A DNA stretch of 13,333 nucleotides from Candidatus Zhuqueibacterota bacterium RBG_16_48_16. Lineage in GTDB: Bacteria; Zhuqueibacterota; Zhuqueibacteria; Residuimicrobiales; Sediminimicrobiaceae. Every line of letters begins with the position of its first letter. Positions within the stretch are counted from its first letter, which is position 1. Made by a program: the position numbers and the translations under genes. Below, piece by piece: positions 1 through 6,413 of the stretch. The notes below the pieces were generated by a model. It did not search any database and was not told the origin of the DNA. It saw nothing but the letters and a program-made list of their open reading frames with translations. The stretch lies in contig METF01000030.1 in NCBI GenBank assembly GCA_001771235.1, positions 2,839 through 16,171 on the forward strand. The letters are read 5' to 3'.

Positions 1-1125
1 CAGATTGTATTCTTTTTCAGGCAATGTTCTCAGGGTGTTGTTATATTCATTAATGGTTTTCAACAATACCGTTTCCTGGGCTTTCTGTGTTTCAAGCTCG
101 ATCTGCTGCGTCAGAATCTCGCTGACGAATTTTTCCATTTGCGAGATCGGGTCGACAAGGTTTTCTCCCTGAGCGAGCTTTAAAGCTTCATCGCGCATAC
201 GTTTCTTGGTGATGTCAATATCCTGCTGCAATTGAACCATTTTTGGATGATCGCTCGGATAATTCTGGATGGAGAGCTCCATATACTGCAGTTGCAGGTC
301 GATCAGCTTGTCTTTCAGTTTTTGCGACCAGGAGCTGCCAATCTGCGTGATTGCCGGCACGAGATCTTTTTTCTGTTGCGCCAGTTTTTGTTCGATGGAT
401 TGTATTCTCTCTTCTGTGGAACCGCGGCTGGCTTTGACGGAATTGTACAATACTTCAGCCTCTGTCAGTCTTCTAAGTATTTCCTGCGATTCTTTGTCAA
501 TTGATGTGATGCTTTGTTTCTGTTTGAAATTTTTTAAAACATTTTCAGATTCTTCAAGTAGCGTGCTGTAGCGGACGAGCTGCTCTTCGATGAATTTTCG
601 GACGTTGCTTACTCCCTGCTGTCTTATTTTAAAGCTTCTTTCCTGAAATTTTACTGCTGCGACATTTGCAACGGCGGTGCAGAGCAAAGGGTCCGACATC
701 TTAACGCTGAGACTTACGATATTGGAATTTCGCACCGGAAACGCAGAGATGTTCTTTTGCACCCTCTCGCTGATATAGCGAATGGTGTCAATCTTTCCAG
801 CTCGTTCCGGAGAGATGTTGAATTTTCTAATGACATTTGCGCCCAGAGAGCGAGCGATATCTTCTGCAAAGGACAGGCTTCCGACTTCTTCGAGTTGGTT
901 TGTTATTTGTATTTCACGGGATACATCATATTCGTACGTATGTACGGGACCTGAGAATTCTTCAAAGACGAGAAGTGAGCTGGCTTCATAAACAGGTTCG
1001 GTAGTTTCATTATAATAAATGATCGGGGCGAGTACTACCAGAGTAACGAGCAGAACGAGCCATTTTTTATGCCTCAAGACGCGGCTTATTCGTGCAAATA
1101 TTTTTTGAGTTTCTTTTGATTCCAT
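1..1125 (-). CDS. GumC/Wzz-type polysaccharide chain-length regulator (partial, C-terminus outside window)
   Basis: Inner-membrane polysaccharide co-polymerase expected to control the length and export of an exopolysaccharide. I translated 375 codons, and the frame is still open at the left edge, so the C-terminal part is missing. The start ATG at 1125 has a GGAG motif 6 nt upstream. One transmembrane segment lies at about residues 22-38 (KWLVLLVTLVVLAPIIYY) after a basic N-terminus. It is followed by a periplasmic Wzz-like region (YEASSLLVFEE, about 46-56). From about residue 175 a long coiled-coil region begins (VRKFIEEQLVRYSTLLEESE). The stretch NYPSDHPKMVQLQQDI is a recognisable GumC-family motif. 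It follows the SLBB gene by 44 bp on the same strand, and a secreted SLBB protein plus a GumC-like protein is a usual export pair. Whether a C-terminal BY-kinase domain is fused cannot be seen. Family assignment is strong; the polymer is unknown. Confidence 0.85.
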   Translation of the reverse strand, partial: MESKETQKIFARISRVLRHKKWLVLLVTLVVLAPIIYYNETTEPVYEASSLLVFEEFSGPVHTYEYDVSREIQITNQLEEVGSLSFAEDIARSLGANVIRKFNISPERAGKIDTIRYISERVQKNISAFPVRNSNIVSLSVKMSDPLLCTAVANVAAVKFQERSFKIRQQGVSNVRKFIEEQLVRYSTLLEESENVLKNFKQKQSITSIDKESQEILRRLTEAEVLYNSVKASRGSTEERIQSIEQKLAQQKKDLVPAITQIGSSWSQKLKDKLIDLQLQYMELSIQNYPSDHPKMVQLQQDIDITKKRMRDEALKLAQGENLVDPISQMEKFVSEILTQQIELETQKAQETVLLKTINEYNNTLRTLPEKEYNL

Positions 1126-1169
1126 TAAAATCTCCAGAGTCCGTTCAGAACTTCACCCACTCCGCCTTC

Positions 1170-1697
1170 TTATTTGGTGGATCTGAGATACAGAAAATAA
1201 GCCGATGCAACCACGGCCAGATCCCGCATGACAGAAGCGGCACTTCTCCATGCATGCCATTTATTCTTTGGAATGTAGACAATATCACCGGGCTCAAGCA
1301 CTGGCAATGGTCCCGCATCGACTTTATCAAAATACTTGCCTACGTTGACTTGAATGATTTTTTTGCGAAAAGCTTCGGGAGAAGGACTACTCCCTCGGAA
1401 TTGCAGAAGGCTGGATTCGACGCGTGTGATCTTTACGAAATTAAGATTGGCAAATTCGGTAGGCCCACCGGCTTTTGCCAACAATTCGGCAATATTAGTA
1501 TTGTCGTTTACTCTGTATTCACCAGGTCTAACGACTTCCCCTAGAACATAGACAATAATCTCTAACTTTCTTTCCTCACCCAGAATGTAGCTATCTTTCT
1601 CCTGGGAATAAGCACCACACACCAACCCGATAGCCATTGACAGAAACAGGATTGATCTGATGGTTCTGAGGAATTCCGTGCTAATGGTGCCAGACAT
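1170..1697 (-). CDS. Short SLBB-domain polysaccharide export protein
   Basis: A secreted protein of 175 aa, probably part of the envelope channel for the polysaccharide handled by the adjacent GumC-like protein. I place the start at ATG 1697 because GAGGAA lies just upstream. A longer frame from 1751 adds 18 residues, has no clear ribosome site and would begin inside a hairpin. Residues 12-32 form a signal peptide (RSILFLSMAIGLVCGAYSQ). The cysteine does not sit in a proper lipobox, so signal peptidase I is likelier. An SLBB (beta-grasp) domain covers about 46-92 (VYVLGEVVRPGEYRV, ELLAKAGGPTEFANL), and LEPGDIVYIPKNKW follows at 135-147. The C-terminus ends in a short hydrophobic segment (DLAVVASAYFLYLR). 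The N-terminal Poly_export domain of Wza is absent, so it cannot be a complete Wza-like secretin on its own. It is probably the first visible gene of the minus-strand operon. Confidence 0.8.
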   Translation of the reverse strand: MSGTISTEFLRTIRSILFLSMAIGLVCGAYSQEKDSYILGEERKLEIIVYVLGEVVRPGEYRVNDNTNIAELLAKAGGPTEFANLNFVKITRVESSLLQFRGSSPSPEAFRKKIIQVNVGKYFDKVDAGPLPVLEPGDIVYIPKNKWHAWRSAASVMRDLAVVASAYFLYLRSTK

Positions 1698-1743
1698 GTT
1701 GCATTCCTCTAAGTCGTGCAGGCTATTACAAAAAGATGCGTGT

Positions 1744-1786
1744 GCACTCATAACCTTACAACTTAAAATGATGTAAGTATGAGTGC
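1744..1786 (-). promoter_or_regulatory. Long hairpin in the leader of the SLBB-gumC operon
   Basis: A perfect 9-bp inverted repeat (1744-1752 GCACTCATA with 1778-1786 TATGAGTGC) is continued inward, after a 2-nt bulge, by five more pairs (CTTAC 1755-1759 with GTAAG 1773-1777). The loop is 13 nt. It lies 47 bp upstream of the proposed start of the minus-strand SLBB gene. It could be a dyad operator or an RNA leader hairpin. It has no run of T after it on the minus strand, so it is not an obvious terminator for that direction. The pairing is directly visible; the role is inferred. Confidence 0.45.
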
Positions 1787-2802
1787 CCTTTTTAGGTGAT
1801 AGCCAGTGATGTTCTCTTTTGTTGTATTTCCTACTTTTTTTTTGTACAAAGATGCAAAACTATTATGTTGCCATGCCACTCTCAGAGAAATATTTCACAG
1901 GAGCAAGGCAAAATGGAAGTATGATTTGCAGGGACATTTAAGAAAAGGAAGATCGCGCCCAGGCAAAAAACTCAGCGGGGTTTTGGGGTGAGAATTGCCG
2001 AGAATGCTAACTTCGTATGTGCAGTGCTCTACAACTGCTGTTTTTGGCCCAAGATGCAAATCATTCTCCTCAGAATTAACAACAGTTTTTTGTAAAAATG
2101 AGGAACGAAGCTATTTCATCTCATTGATGTACCAGGATGTAAGCATTAGTTCAAGACGACTCTCGCGCAACACGAATATGGAGAAAGAATCCCAGTTTTT
2201 CAGTACATCAGAAGATAAATAGGACTTTTGGTTTATTTGATTGTGGAAATGAATCAAGAACACGGACAACACAGAGCTTCGTCCGTTGAATAAAGCCCTT
2301 TCCATCAAATTGTGAAATGGTTAACACGTGACTATTCTATTTTCTTCCCTAATTTAATAAAAATTTAATAATTCTTTAAGAATTTAGTAATAAAATGAGA
2401 ATAATTGTGCTACCAAATAAATATTCTTTTCCTTTGATTTACACATATTGTGCCAAACCTGTGCTTGGTCATAAACTCATGATAAATAGCCGCATAAAAA
2501 AATGTGACAAAGAATGAATATTACAAATTCTTGCACAAATCAAGAATTTATTATCAAAATGAGATTCTCGTCTCATAATGAGAGTGCAAGAGAACCGCAA
2601 TAAGCATCTAGATCATCTACACCTGTACAGTCAGGAACCCCATGCACACATCATTAGCGCAATCAGTTCGTCCCGGGAGAGTACTCAATTACTGTTTCGA
2701 GAATTAGCATGCTATTCAAAGATGTGCAAGATGATTGCCTGTTCTCAAGCCTGTAAGTGCATAATCTATAAAAATAAACTCCAAAGTCAATTGTTTTTAT
2801 TG
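1787..2802. other. Gene-free, AT-rich divergent spacer with several palindromes
   Basis: About 1 kb between the polysaccharide operon and the flagellar operon holds no convincing gene. The short open frames (61-75 codons) lack ribosome sites and resemble no known protein. AT-richness is strongest at 2335-2560. Palindromes seen: a perfect 15-nt palindrome at 2370-2384 (AATTCTT T AAGAATT); a 9-bp perfect stem at 2525-2533/2541-2549 (AAATTCTTG with CAAGAATTT, loop of 7); and a 6-bp stem at 2559-2564/2571-2576 (ATGAGA with TCTCAT). A weak minus-strand promoter-like pair (TTGTAC, 17 nt, TACAAC) reads toward the SLBB gene across the T9 tract at about 1835-1843. The region probably carries the divergent promoters and operators of both operons. 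Confidence 0.5.
2525..2576. promoter_or_regulatory. Two adjacent palindromes in the divergent spacer
   Basis: Two stems lie 9 nt apart: AAATTCTTG(2525-2533)/CAAGAATTT(2541-2549), and ATGAGA(2559-2564)/TCTCAT(2571-2576). The first shares the AATTCTT/AAGAATT half-sites with the perfect palindrome at 2370-2384, about 150 bp upstream. The repeated half-site would fit a dimeric transcription factor that binds twice. No known regulator's consensus is recognised. Confidence 0.3.
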
Positions 2803-2934
2803 TAAGACCTCACTCATAGGTGGAGATGCCTGCATCCGCAGGCATGACAGATCGCAATAGCGTCATTCCTGCGCATGCAAGAATCTCCTTCAGTGCCCGT
2901 CAAAATTCATGATCCACCCGTAAGTGAGGTTTTA
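2803..2934. repeat. 132-bp interspersed repeat with inverted ends and two internal REP-like hairpins
   Basis: The outer ends form an imperfect inverted repeat: 2803-2824 pairs with the complement of 2913-2934, 18 of 22 positions, with ACCTCACT identical. Inside are two 27-nt units in opposite orientation (2822-2848 and 2862-2888) that agree at 23 of 27 positions. Each can fold by itself: ATGCCTGC/GCAGGCAT with loop ATCC at 2826-2845, and ATTCCTGC/GCAAGAAT with one mismatch at 2865-2884. The arrangement resembles a BIME (paired REP units) or a small non-autonomous element. The left end recurs in the opposite orientation at 10655-10698. No transposase gene is nearby. Confidence 0.7.
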
Positions 2935-2977
2935 CTTTTTAATTCATTTTCATTGCATAGGAAAGAACTGCCGGTTG

Positions 2978-2999
2978 GGGGAATTTTTTCCCCGTTTTT
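2978..2999 (+). terminator. Terminator-like hairpin with T-run upstream of flgF
   Basis: GGGGAA (2978-2983), loop TTTT, TTCCCC (2988-2993), then GTTTTT (2994-2999). This has the form of a rho-independent terminator on the plus strand. No plus-strand gene is visible upstream within the window, so either it insulates the flagellar operon from stray transcription or it ends an unannotated small RNA. Confidence 0.5.
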
Positions 3000-3079
3000 A
3001 CACTTCTTTACCAACAATCCCGCCATAAGCCATCTACTTTACCTGTTGAATTTTATAGGCTAATAAACGCTCGATAGCG

Positions 3080-3094
3080 TGGCATGTTATTTGG
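3080..3094 (+). promoter_or_regulatory. Sigma-54-like promoter upstream of flgF (imperfect)
   Basis: TGGCATG (3080-3086), four bases, then TTGG (3091-3094). The -24 box matches the sigma-54 consensus TGGCACG at 6 of 7 positions and the GG-N10 spacing is exact, but the -12 element reads GG instead of GC. Transcription would start near 3106, leaving a leader of about 27 nt that still contains the flgF ribosome site. Many non-enteric bacteria use sigma-54 for rod and hook genes. The altered -12 dinucleotide keeps confidence low. Confidence 0.35.
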
Positions 3095-3132
3095 TTAAGC
3101 AGAATCGAATTCCTTTTAAAGGAGAAGATAGC

Positions 3133-3840
3133 TTGCTCAGCGGTATAAAATATTCCAGGAACGGTCTGGAGGCCAATGCCAAGGCGTTGGATATTGTCGC
3201 AAATAACCTTGCCAATATCAATACGGCCGGGTTTAAAAGAAATGTTGTTTTTATGGAATCCTTAAAAAATGCGGCAGAAGTGCCGGAGCTGACCGCGTTG
3301 CCAAACACCGCCCTTGATTTTACCCAGGGTGACATACAGGAGACAGGAAACAAGCTGGACCTGGCCATCGATGGCAGAGGATTATTTACCATTCAAACGG
3401 AAAATGGAATCCGCTATACAAGGCAAGGACATTTTTCAAGAAATACGGAAGGCTTGCTCTCAACCAGCGACGGCGATTTGGTTATGGGCAAATCCGGTCC
3501 TATTCTCCTTGAGGGTGACTTTTCCATCGCCGAAGATGGGACTGTGTTATCCAACGGTGAGACCGTTGGCATGTTGTCGCTTGCGGATGTTGACGATGTA
3601 TCGCAGTTGAAAATGGAAGGCAACGGCCTCTTTTCAATAAAAAACCAGGCTGCAATTGCGGAATGTGAAGGAGGCTATCGGGTGCTGAGCGGATTCCTGG
3701 AAAAATCGAATGTCGAGCCGATTTCCGAAATGGTTACGATGATCGAGCTTTATCGGCAGTTTGAAGCGAATGAACGCGCCATTCGGGCGCAGGACCAGAC
3801 TCTTGAGAAAGCTGTCAATGAAATTGGCAGGGTTGCCTAA
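3133..3840 (+). CDS. flgF: Flagellar proximal rod protein FlgF
   Basis: A rod subunit of the flagellar axial protein family, exported by the flagellar type III apparatus. I choose the TTG start at 3133 (235 aa). An AAAGGAG motif ends 8 nt before it, and the protein then begins directly with the conserved N-terminal rod helix (GIKYSRNGLEANAKALDIVANNLANINTAGFKR). An ATG at 3079 would add 18 residues unlike the family and would overlap the putative promoter. The C-terminal helix (SNVEPISEMVTMIELYRQFEANERAI) carries the family's conserved motif. The protein is slightly shorter than the 251 aa of E. coli FlgF. It heads the plus-strand flagellar cluster and is followed by flgG. FlgF and FlgG are paralogues; the shorter, more divergent sequence placed first is the usual FlgF. 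Confidence 0.88.
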   Translation: MLSGIKYSRNGLEANAKALDIVANNLANINTAGFKRNVVFMESLKNAAEVPELTALPNTALDFTQGDIQETGNKLDLAIDGRGLFTIQTENGIRYTRQGHFSRNTEGLLSTSDGDLVMGKSGPILLEGDFSIAEDGTVLSNGETVGMLSLADVDDVSQLKMEGNGLFSIKNQAAIAECEGGYRVLSGFLEKSNVEPISEMVTMIELYRQFEANERAIRAQDQTLEKAVNEIGRVA

Positions 3841-3887
3841 CCTGCATAATTCATGAATTGACTGAATGTGCGACGCACCAAGCTTTC

Positions 3888-3915
3888 TTGCAGTGAAGTA
3901 ATAAATAGGTATAAT
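3888..3915 (+). promoter_or_regulatory. Sigma-70-like promoter upstream of flgG
   Basis: TTGCAG at 3888-3893 (4 of 6 matches to TTGACA), a 16-bp spacer, then a perfect TATAAT at 3910-3915. Initiation would fall near 3922, about 70 bp before the flgG start. It lies in the 154-bp flgF-flgG gap, which is otherwise without a gene. It could give flgG and the genes after it a second, housekeeping-type promoter. Confidence 0.4.
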
Positions 3916-3994
3916 TTTTGTCATTTCAAAAAGTGCATCTCACTTTAGTTGCTTTTTGTGAATTATACTGGCTAAGCAATAAAAGGAGGATTTT

Positions 3995-4783
3995 GTGGAA
4001 AAGTCTTTACATACAGCCGCTACCGGTATGCGAGCCCAACAGCTTTATATCGATACCATCGCCAATAATCTTGCGAATGTGAACACAACCGGATTTAAAA
4101 AGAGCAAAGTGGAATTTCAGGATTTGCTCTACCAGACGGAGCGGTCTGCCGGGACCACGGTGTCGCAGGGAAGCAGCGCGCCGACGGAACTGCAGATCGG
4201 TTGCGGCACCAGGCCTGTGTCGACGACAAAGATGTTCACCCAGGGAGATGTCAGCCAAACCGGCAATTCTCTGGATTTGGCCATCGAAGGCGACGGCTTT
4301 TTTCAGCTCAGGATGTCTGATGGCTCGACAGCTTACTCACGAGACGGCTCTTTTAAAATTTCCGGCGACGGCCAACTGGTGAACTCTGACGGCTATTATC
4401 TCGAGCCGGCTTTGACCATTCCGCAAGATACCCAGGCCATCCAGATCAGCCGGGATGGCCTTGTCTATGTCCTTTTGCCGGGCTCTGCCGAGGCCCAGGA
4501 ATTGGGTCAGATTGAAATTGCCCGGTTTCTCAATCCGGGCGGCTTGAAAAGCATCGGCCGGAACTTGCTTTTGGAGACGAGTGCTTCGGGCGCTCCCCTG
4601 ATCGGTGTGCCGGATCAGGACGGCTATGGCGGTCTGTGGCAGGGTTACCTGGAAAATTCCAACGTGGAAGTGGTGGAAGAAATGGTGGGAATGATTACGG
4701 CGCAGCGTGCTTATGAAATCAATTCCAAAACGATCAAAACCGCAGATGATATGATGGGTTTGGTGAACAATCTGAAGCGATAA
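3995..4783 (+). CDS. flgG: Flagellar distal rod protein FlgG
   Basis: The main structural protein of the distal rod that passes through the P and L rings. The GTG start at 3995 follows a very strong AAGGAGG ribosome site. It is 262 aa, close to E. coli FlgG (260). The N-terminal helix (SLHTAATGMRAQQLYIDTIA, then NNLANVNTTGFKK) is conserved. It is followed by the FlgG-type region with GSSAPTELQIGCG. The middle is the D1 domain (TGNSLDLAIEGDGFFQL), and the C-terminal helix is NSNVEVVEEMVGMITAQRAYE. The 39 bp to flgA suggests co-transcription. Confidence 0.96.
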   Translation: MEKSLHTAATGMRAQQLYIDTIANNLANVNTTGFKKSKVEFQDLLYQTERSAGTTVSQGSSAPTELQIGCGTRPVSTTKMFTQGDVSQTGNSLDLAIEGDGFFQLRMSDGSTAYSRDGSFKISGDGQLVNSDGYYLEPALTIPQDTQAIQISRDGLVYVLLPGSAEAQELGQIEIARFLNPGGLKSIGRNLLLETSASGAPLIGVPDQDGYGGLWQGYLENSNVEVVEEMVGMITAQRAYEINSKTIKTADDMMGLVNNLKR

Positions 4784-4822
4784 GCTGGTGACCGGTTTTA
4801 CAGAAACGCCGAGGAAGCGAAG

Positions 4823-5539
4823 ATGACCAAAAATGCATGGATGCTTTTACTTTTAATTGCGGTGGTTTTTCCATGCGCATATCACGATGTGGCCTTTTCC
4901 AAATCCGCAACATCTCGCAACAGCACAGCCATAATGAAGAATGCTATCGAACGATACGCACAGGAAAGATACCAAAATTCAATCGTCCGTGTCGAGGTCA
5001 TTTCCGTCCCTCAAGATCTCGATATCCGGGATGAGAAGCTTTTCGTGTCGAGCAGAAAGACCGGCGATATAACCGGCAAGACATTTTTCTCCGTCAATTA
5101 CACGGACGCGAACAACAACGTCCGCTCCCTGCAGGTCTGTGCCATTGTTCGACGGTACGAGCGGGTTCCGGTTCTGACCAGAGATGTGGATCGTTTTTGC
5201 GAGCTTCAGCAGGAAGACATAAAACTCGAGTTACGCGAGGCGCTGTGGTCCGAGCGCGATGCCCCGGTGGCTATGGACTGGGCTATTGGCAAGAGAACGA
5301 AACGAGGTTTGGCGAAAGGGCGCATGCTGACACAGTCCATGCTGGAGGAGGCGCCTGTTGTGTGCCGCGGACAGAAGGTGAACATGCACGTTTATGCCAA
5401 GAATTTATCTCTTTCGCTCGAAGCCGTCGCCTGCCAGAACGGATCGATTGGCGACGAAATCCGGGTGCGACTTCCGTCCAACGGACACTATTTTAAGGCG
5501 ATTATCAAAGACGAAAAAAACGTCATTAAAAAGCTATAG
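4823..5539 (+). CDS. flgA: P-ring assembly chaperone FlgA
   Basis: A periplasmic protein that assists polymerisation of FlgI into the P ring around the rod. It has 238 aa. The start ATG follows GAGGAAG. A signal peptide covers residues 1-27 (WMLLLLIAVVFPCAY). A SAF-like domain lies at about 113-175 (RVPVLTRDVDRFCELQQEDI, GKRTKRGLAKGRMLTQSML). A C-terminal beta-rich part follows (VCRGQKVNMHVYAKNLSLSL, GDEIRVRLPSNGHYFKAII), ending in the usual IRVR motif. Its place between flgG and flgH agrees with this role. The flgH start comes only 9 bp after its stop. Confidence 0.9.
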   Translation: MTKNAWMLLLLIAVVFPCAYHDVAFSKSATSRNSTAIMKNAIERYAQERYQNSIVRVEVISVPQDLDIRDEKLFVSSRKTGDITGKTFFSVNYTDANNNVRSLQVCAIVRRYERVPVLTRDVDRFCELQQEDIKLELREALWSERDAPVAMDWAIGKRTKRGLAKGRMLTQSMLEEAPVVCRGQKVNMHVYAKNLSLSLEAVACQNGSIGDEIRVRLPSNGHYFKAIIKDEKNVIKKL

Positions 5540-5548
5540 GATGAATCG

Positions 5549-6133
5549 ATGAACAAGTCAAGCACCATTTTATGCACCGTTCTTTTCTGCACGGCTCTGT
5601 TCGCGCAGCAACTGCATGCCCAACAGAGGTTTGTCTCTTCCCTGTTTTCCGATAAAAGAGGGCAGGAAGTGGGAGACATTATTACCGTGCTCATCGTGGA
5701 AACCTCCAGTGCCAAAAGTGAGGCGAACAGCTCCAATACAAAGTCGAGCGATCATGGTTTTTCTTCGACCGGCGGGAAAAAGAGCCAGTCCTTTATGCCT
5801 CTCTTTGGCTTGAAGGGCCAGCTTGATAACGGATTCGATAACGACGCCGAGACCTCGCGGAGCGGCAGCTTGCGAGGAAAAATCACGGCCATCATTACGG
5901 ATGTGAATGAGCGCGGCAATTTTGTCATCAGCGGTACGCGGGAAATGGTAGTCAATGGCGAAACGGAAAAAATCACCATATCCGGTGTCGTCCGGCCGGA
6001 AGATATTTCGACCGAAAACACGGTCTATTCTTTCCTGATCGCCGATGCAAAAATAAGCTACAAAGGCAAAGGTCTGGTGGATAAAGGACAAAAGCCCGGC
6101 CTCATCGATAAAATTCTTGGATTTATTTTTTAG
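5549..6133 (+). CDS. flgH: Flagellar L-ring protein FlgH
   Basis: Forms the outer-membrane L ring that guides the rod. It has 194 aa, shorter than the 232 of E. coli. An AGGAT ribosome site precedes the ATG. Diagnostic motifs are SLFSDKRGQEVGDIITVLIV (31-50), GSLRGKITAIITDVNERGNF (106-125), SGTREMVVNGETEKITISGV (128-147) and RPEDISTENTVYSFLIADA (149-167). The signal peptide appears to be cut after LHA (residue 24), before QQRFVSSLF. Unlike enteric FlgH there is no lipobox cysteine: the cysteines at 9 and 14 have the wrong context. This form of FlgH would therefore not be lipid-anchored. Confidence 0.93.
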   Translation: MNKSSTILCTVLFCTALFAQQLHAQQRFVSSLFSDKRGQEVGDIITVLIVETSSAKSEANSSNTKSSDHGFSSTGGKKSQSFMPLFGLKGQLDNGFDNDAETSRSGSLRGKITAIITDVNERGNFVISGTREMVVNGETEKITISGVVRPEDISTENTVYSFLIADAKISYKGKGLVDKGQKPGLIDKILGFIF

Positions 6134-6196
6134 CAAGTGTTTCGTTAAAAATGAAGTAAGCCAAAATATGAATAACGATTGATGAACATCGAATAG

Positions 6197-6237
6197 CGAA
6201 TGATGAAGGCAGCTTGACATGCGACATTCGTCATTCG
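6197..6237. repeat. Short inverted repeat in the flgH-flgI gap
   Basis: CGAATGA (6197-6203) pairs with TCATTCG (6231-6237), and the match continues imperfectly inward (CGAATGATGAA against the complement of TTCGTCATTCG). The flanks repeat directly (GAATAGCG before, GAAATAGCG after). Runs of the ATTCGTCATTCG type are familiar filler between genes in many genomes. It may be a degenerate interspersed repeat. Confidence 0.45.
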
Positions 6238-6288
6238 AAATAGCGTAATTTTGCCAAACAGTTAACTTTTTTCAAATGTATCTATTCC

Positions 6289-6362
6289 GCCACCAAGTCG
6301 CAAAGCCACTAAGGAACACAAAAGATCTTTGTGAACCTTTGCGTCTTCGAGTCTTCGTGGCA
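6289..6362. repeat. Palindromic interspersed repeat (GCAAAG/CTTTGC type) before flgI
   Basis: The two halves are inverted copies with small gaps: GCCACCAAG...GCAAAG on the left mirrors CTTTGCGTC...CTTCGTGGC on the right. The centre is a perfect hairpin, CACAAA (6317-6322), AGATC, TTTGTG (6328-6333). This resembles an abundant intergenic palindrome with the phrases CACAAAG and CTTTGTG seen in unrelated bacteria. It accounts for about a quarter of the 280-bp flgH-flgI gap. I see no gene in the rest of that gap. Confidence 0.6.
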
Positions 6363-6413
6363 GAAAAATTACGATACCTGAAGTCACTTTAAAGGAAAAG
6401 AACGATTCGATAC

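Noticed and set aside
1092..1544. 150-codon open frame on the plus strand
   Set aside because: It lies opposite the clear SLBB gene, has no ribosome site and its sequence resembles no protein family.
1880..1990. Possible cyclic-di-GMP riboswitch between the polysaccharide and flagellar operons
   Set aside because: The location would fit, but I could not find the GEMM core (GCAAA, GAAA and GGACGCAAAGCC) in the right order on either strand.
1940..1990. Minus-strand terminator (AAAACCC...GAGTTTT) in the divergent spacer
   Set aside because: A 7-bp, mostly AT stem containing a G-T pair, with no minus-strand gene ending before it.
2578..2805. 75-codon frame rich in Cys and His ahead of the repeat element
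   Set aside because: No ribosome site before its ATG, no recognisable family, low-complexity composition, and it ends at the repeat boundary. Not supported as a gene.
2803..2934. CRISPR array
   Set aside because: The two internal units are inverted relative to each other and there are only two, with no regular spacers, so this is a palindromic repeat element.
3030..3070. Sigma-28 promoter before flgF (GCTAATAA)
   Set aside because: The -10-like GCTAATAA matches 6 of 8, but nothing like TAAA stands at the right distance upstream.
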